Shown here in pieces: positions 60,953 to 64,000 of a stretch of DNA of 64,000 nt (its first letter is position 1; every line of letters starts with the position of its first letter). The DNA comes from Pseudophaeobacter sp. EL27 (GTDB lineage: Bacteria; Pseudomonadota; Alphaproteobacteria; Rhodobacterales; Rhodobacteraceae): the NCBI RefSeq assembly GCF_900313025.1, contig NZ_OMPQ01000015.1, positions 505,775-569,774 on the forward strand. Reading direction: 5' to 3'. The position numbers and the translations under genes are program-made. A model generated the notes under the pieces. The model was not told the DNA's origin and made no database searches. It saw only the letters and a program-made list of their open reading frames with translations.

Positions 60953-61277
60953 ATCGCCCAGGTCCTTTACCCGCGAATCCAATTCCAACGCACCTCAACT
61001 CTTTGCACAGCCTCTCCGCTCAAAGTGCTGGAATGACCTTGGGTAGCAACCGGAGCAAGCAGGTCGCCTGTCACCTTCTGAACGGCCCGAAGCTGCCAGT
61101 GACGCATCCCTAGCAATGCTGCGTCGCAGCTATCAATTTGATCTGAAGGATTGCCGAAATGCCGCCAGCTACCTGCCCGCCTTCTTAGTTTTGTACTAAG
61201 TACAACCAAGGGACTTTCGCCTTTATAACCAATGCAGTTCTTGCAACATCGACTCGTCGTAGTTGGAGAGCGCAATC
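60953..61277. other. 325-bp intergenic stretch upstream of the flavin monooxygenase gene
   Basis: No convincing gene. A minus-strand frame (60967-61275) has no recognisable protein and overlaps the likely promoter. The palindrome TTGTAC-TAA-GTACAA is at 61191-61205. The rest shows nothing I can interpret. Confidence 0.35.
61191..61205. promoter_or_regulatory. 15-bp palindrome upstream of the flavin monooxygenase gene
   Basis: TTGTAC and GTACAA are perfect complements with a TAA centre, 73 bp before the monooxygenase start. Such short palindromes are typical operators of TetR- or MarR-like dimers. No regulator gene is adjacent inside the window. Confidence 0.45.
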
Positions 61278-62558
61278 ATGGTCGAAACCGTTGATACCCT
61301 AGTCGTAGGTGCAGGTCAGGCCGGGATTGCGGCAAGCGCGCATCTGTCGCGCCGTAACATTCCGCATCTGGTCGTTGAAAAAGACCGCGTTGCTGAAAGT
61401 TGGCGCAGCCGTCGGTGGGACTCCTTGGTGGCCAATGGGCCGGCGTGGCACGACTGTTTTCCCGGGATGACATTCCCGCGCTCCGGCCCGGAAGCCTTCC
61501 CCCCGAAGGAAGAAGTTGCCGATGCACTCAAGGGTTTTTCCGAGGCACACGACGCCCCGATCCGTACGGGTGTGACAGTCAATTCAGTCGTCCGTGCCAA
61601 AGGTGGTTCGGGTTTCATAATCGATACGTCCCAGGGCGTGATCGCGGCGCAGAACATCATCGCAGCCACCGGTGCCTTCCATCACCCTGTGTTCCCGAAA
61701 ATCATTCCCGAAACCGCGGGCGTCGCGCAGATGCATTCCGCCACCTACCGCAACCCAGACCAATTGGCGGAGGGCGCCGTGATGGTTGTCGGTGCCGGTT
61801 CATCAGGCGGCCAGATCGCCGATGAATTGCAACGCGCCGGTCGCAAGGTCTATCTGTGCGTTGGCCCACATGACCGCCCACCGCGTGCCTATCGGGGGCG
61901 TGATTACTGCTGGTGGCTTGGTGTTCTTGGCCTTTGGGACGTCGCCGCCAAGACCCCCGGAACTGAGCATGTAACAATCTCGGTCAGCGGAGCCCGCGGC
62001 GGCGAAACGGTTGACTTTCGCAAGTTGGCACATGGCGGCATGACGCTGCTTGGCCGTGCATCCGGGTATCAGGACGGCAGACTGCTGATTGATGATGATC
62101 TTGCCGATAATATCGCGGCGGGTGATGCAAATTATCTTGATATGCTGACCCAAGCTGACACCTACATAGATCAATACGGACTTGATCTACCGAAAGAGCC
62201 TGAGGCGCATGAATTGCCTTGCGATCCCGATTGCCTGACCCTTCCGTTGCGCGAAGTCGATCTTGCTAAGGCTGGAATAACCACGGTCATTTGGGCAACC
62301 GGATACAGCCAAGATTTTTCTTGGATTGATTTGCCAAATGCCTGCGATGCAGCCGGCGCCCCCCATCATCAACGCGGCGTTTCGCCCGAACCGGGGCTCT
62401 ATTACCTGGGCCTTCCATGGCAATCGCGCCGCGGTTCAACCTTTATCTGGGGCGTGTGGCACGACGCATCACATGTCGCAGATCAGATAGAAATCCAACG
62501 CAACTACCGGGAATATCGACCAGAACCGGCCATGAAACGGGACCCATGCCATGAATAG
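61278..62558 (+). CDS. FAD/NADPH-dependent monooxygenase (CzcO/FMO-like)
   Basis: The 426-residue flavoprotein has an FAD-binding Rossmann motif at its N-terminus (TLVVGAGQAGIAASAHLSRR) and a second NADPH-type motif (VMVVGAGSSGGQIADELQRA near residue 175). A C-terminal ATGYSQDFSW matches class B monooxygenases and related oxidoreductases. It could oxygenate an amine, sulfide or ketone, or act as a reductase. Start ATG 61278. It overlaps the following Rieske gene by eight bases, so the flavoprotein may work in the same pathway. Confidence 0.88.
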   Translation: MVETVDTLVVGAGQAGIAASAHLSRRNIPHLVVEKDRVAESWRSRRWDSLVANGPAWHDCFPGMTFPRSGPEAFPPKEEVADALKGFSEAHDAPIRTGVTVNSVVRAKGGSGFIIDTSQGVIAAQNIIAATGAFHHPVFPKIIPETAGVAQMHSATYRNPDQLAEGAVMVVGAGSSGGQIADELQRAGRKVYLCVGPHDRPPRAYRGRDYCWWLGVLGLWDVAAKTPGTEHVTISVSGARGGETVDFRKLAHGGMTLLGRASGYQDGRLLIDDDLADNIAAGDANYLDMLTQADTYIDQYGLDLPKEPEAHELPCDPDCLTLPLREVDLAKAGITTVIWATGYSQDFSWIDLPNACDAAGAPHHQRGVSPEPGLYYLGLPWQSRRGSTFIWGVWHDASHVADQIEIQRNYREYRPEPAMKRDPCHE

Positions 62559-63717
62559 AGCAACGCCCATGACCACCCCAATCGACGCGCTGCGGAACAA
62601 TGTCTCGGCACCGTTTGATGAGGCCCGTGCCATGCCGCCAGCGGTCTACACCTCTGATGCCTTCCACGATGCAGAGGTGGAGAACGTGTTCAAGACGTCT
62701 TGGTTCTGCGTCGGGCGTGCCAGCGCCTTGGCCAAGTCTGGTGACTATGTGACTTGCGAATTGGCAGGCCAGCCGATCATCGTCCTGCGCGACAAAGACA
62801 ATACGCTGCGTGCCTATTCGAATGTGTGCCGCCATCGCATGTCAACGCTGCTGCATGGGCGCGGCAACACAAAAACGATTGTCTGTCCCTACCACGCGTG
62901 GACCTACAACCTTGATGGGAGCCTACGCGGCGCACCTGCCATGAACGGCAACAAGGCGTTTTGCAAAAACCACTACAGCCTGCCCGATATCAGATGCGAA
63001 AACTGGCTTGGCTGGGTGTTCATCAGCTTGAATCCTGATGCGCGTCCCGTGGCCGAAGAGCTTAGCGAAGTTGCCGATTTGGTCGATGGCTATGACATGA
63101 CCAATTACACCGAAACATTCTTTGAGGAGCACCTCTGGGACACGAATTGGAAGGTGCTAGCCGAGAATTTCATGGAAAGCTATCACCTCCCGGTTTGTCA
63201 CGCAGGCACCATAGGTGGTTTGTCAAAGCTGGATGAAATGATTTGCCCTCCCGGACGTAAGGCTTTCAACTATCACACGATCCTCAAGGATGAATCCCTG
63301 CGTATTGCAATGGCCCACCCCAGCAACGATCGATTGGAGGGCGAGGAACGCCGGACGACCTATCTGTTGGCGATCTACCCGAGCTTGCTCATTACTCTGA
63401 CTCCTGGCTATTTCTGGTATCTCAGCCTTCATCCTAAAGGGCCCGGGCAGGTGCAAATTCGGTTTGGTGGCGGTATGTCAGATGACTACAAGGACGACGC
63501 AGAAGCGCAGCAACATCTGATTGATCTCAAGACTCTCCTCGATGAGGTCAACGTCGAAGACCGCGGCTGTACCGAAAAGGTCTATCGGGGGCTGTCCGCC
63601 GAGGGCGCAACGCCGGGGCACCTGTCCCATCTGGAGCGCCCGAACTATGACTTTGCGCAATATTTAATGAGCAGGATGGACCCATCGTTCCAACCCGCCA
63701 GTGCGAGTGGAGACTGA
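62551..63717 (+). CDS. Rieske non-heme iron oxygenase alpha subunit, GbcA-like
   Basis: The 388-residue protein is a paralogue of the Rieske oxygenase at 25562. It has CRHR and CPYHAW as 2Fe-2S ligands and ENFMESYHLPVCH as the mononuclear iron site. The N-terminal part (PPAVYTSDAFHDAEVENVFK) aligns with the other copy. Relatives demethylate quaternary amines. It overlaps the flavin monooxygenase gene by eight bases and is followed after two bases by another Rieske gene. Confidence 0.92.
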   Translation: MNRATPMTTPIDALRNNVSAPFDEARAMPPAVYTSDAFHDAEVENVFKTSWFCVGRASALAKSGDYVTCELAGQPIIVLRDKDNTLRAYSNVCRHRMSTLLHGRGNTKTIVCPYHAWTYNLDGSLRGAPAMNGNKAFCKNHYSLPDIRCENWLGWVFISLNPDARPVAEELSEVADLVDGYDMTNYTETFFEEHLWDTNWKVLAENFMESYHLPVCHAGTIGGLSKLDEMICPPGRKAFNYHTILKDESLRIAMAHPSNDRLEGEERRTTYLLAIYPSLLITLTPGYFWYLSLHPKGPGQVQIRFGGGMSDDYKDDAEAQQHLIDLKTLLDEVNVEDRGCTEKVYRGLSAEGATPGHLSHLERPNYDFAQYLMSRMDPSFQPASASGD

Positions 63718-63719
63718 AC

Positions 63720-64000
63720 ATGTCGTATCTTTCCGCCCAATTGCAAGAAGTCGCCGCCCTGCCTGCTGATCGCCCCATGACGATGCCGGGAGCGTATTAC
63801 ACCTCACAAGAACAGTTCAATCATGAGGCAGAAACGGTCTTGCGCCGCGGCTGGCATTGCCTTGGCCGTGTCGATGAAATTCCTAACGCAGGCGATTTTT
63901 TTACCGTCCAGCTGTTGAATGAACCTTTGATCGTTGTCCGTCAGGCTGACGGACAGATTGCAGTGCTTGCGAATGTCTGCCGCCACCGCGGGATGCCATT
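63720..64000 (+). CDS. Rieske non-heme iron oxygenase (partial, N-terminus)
   Basis: The first ~93 residues are present (MSYLSAQLQEVAALPADRPM, then GAYYTSQEQFNHEAETVLRR). The window ends in the first cluster motif NVCRHRGMP; the second pair of ligands and the catalytic domain lie outside. It is the third Rieske oxygenase of this type in the window and directly follows the second one in the same operon. Confidence 0.88.
   Translation, partial: MSYLSAQLQEVAALPADRPMTMPGAYYTSQEQFNHEAETVLRRGWHCLGRVDEIPNAGDFFTVQLLNEPLIVVRQADGQIAVLANVCRHRGMP

Noticed and set aside
60967-61275. 102-codon minus-strand frame before the flavin monooxygenase
   Set aside because: No protein resemblance and it covers the probable promoter palindrome.
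1-64000. CRISPR arrays, rRNA genes and recognisable riboswitches
   Set aside because: No regularly spaced direct repeats, rRNA sequence or convincing riboswitch core were seen on reading the window.

Overview
The window is a marine alphaproteobacterial chromosome segment, most likely from the Roseobacter group of the Rhodobacteraceae. The evidence is the gene content: DUF2927 and DUF4453 proteins, heterotetrameric sarcosine oxidase, the carboxyspermidine route to polyamines, methionine gamma-lyase beside an AceE-like E1, and GbcA-like Rieske oxygenases. This is a judgement from recognised families, not a search result.

Layout. 1-4.1 kb: housekeeping genes (gatA partial, gatC, a metallo-beta-lactamase-fold hydrolase, tag, tadA, an RluB-type pseudouridine synthase). 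4.2-10.5 kb: a compact envelope-associated cluster with a possible 24-residue membrane peptide, an XpaC-like membrane protein, TelA, a DUF2927 lipoprotein, an SPFH-GYF_2 protein, an antisense CZB zinc-binding protein and a zinc-ribbon membrane protein. It resembles the partner set of PspA-type membrane-stress systems but has no PspA. 10.6-11.8 kb: nitroreductase and dtd. 12.3-18.7 kb: a dipeptide/oligopeptide-type ABC importer operon with a fused double ATPase, followed by an unassigned polytopic membrane protein. 18.7-25.2 kb: a phosphodiesterase-like enzyme, a DUF4453 protein, an alpha/beta hydrolase, an acyl-CoA synthetase and an ABC exporter.

25.5-43.6 kb is a large catabolic island for a nitrogenous, probably N-methylated small molecule. 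It holds a Rieske oxygenase, soxG-soxA-soxD-soxB, an EutA-like enzyme, a creatinase-like M24 hydrolase, a divergent LysR regulator, an Ehu-like polar amino acid importer, a dimethylglycine-dehydrogenase-like flavoprotein, a second M24 hydrolase, a second EutA-like enzyme and a GntR regulator. A near-identical ~60 bp element lies upstream of both the creatinase/sox operon and the transporter operon, so they probably form one LysR regulon. Two TGGT-N4-ACCA palindromes lie between the GntR gene and its divergent operon.

43.7-46.9 kb is a prophage or integrative-element remnant abutting the 3' end of tRNA-Gly(TCC). Its most striking feature is a cytosine DNA methyltransferase gene that overlaps, for about 1 kb in another frame, a second gene whose product I also recognise as a phage protein family; that gene is start-stop coupled to the next one. 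47.5-52.8 kb: speA, carboxy(nor)spermidine synthase, carboxy(nor)spermidine decarboxylase and an agmatinase-like gene, enough for arginine to spermidine. 52.8-53.4 kb: IS debris, namely an internally deleted IS5-type element with both ends beside a truncated IS30 transposase. 53.5-57.2 kb: an AceE-like E1 and methionine gamma-lyase. 57.9-64 kb: a DMT permease, htpG, a flavin monooxygenase and two tandem Rieske oxygenases, the second cut by the window end.
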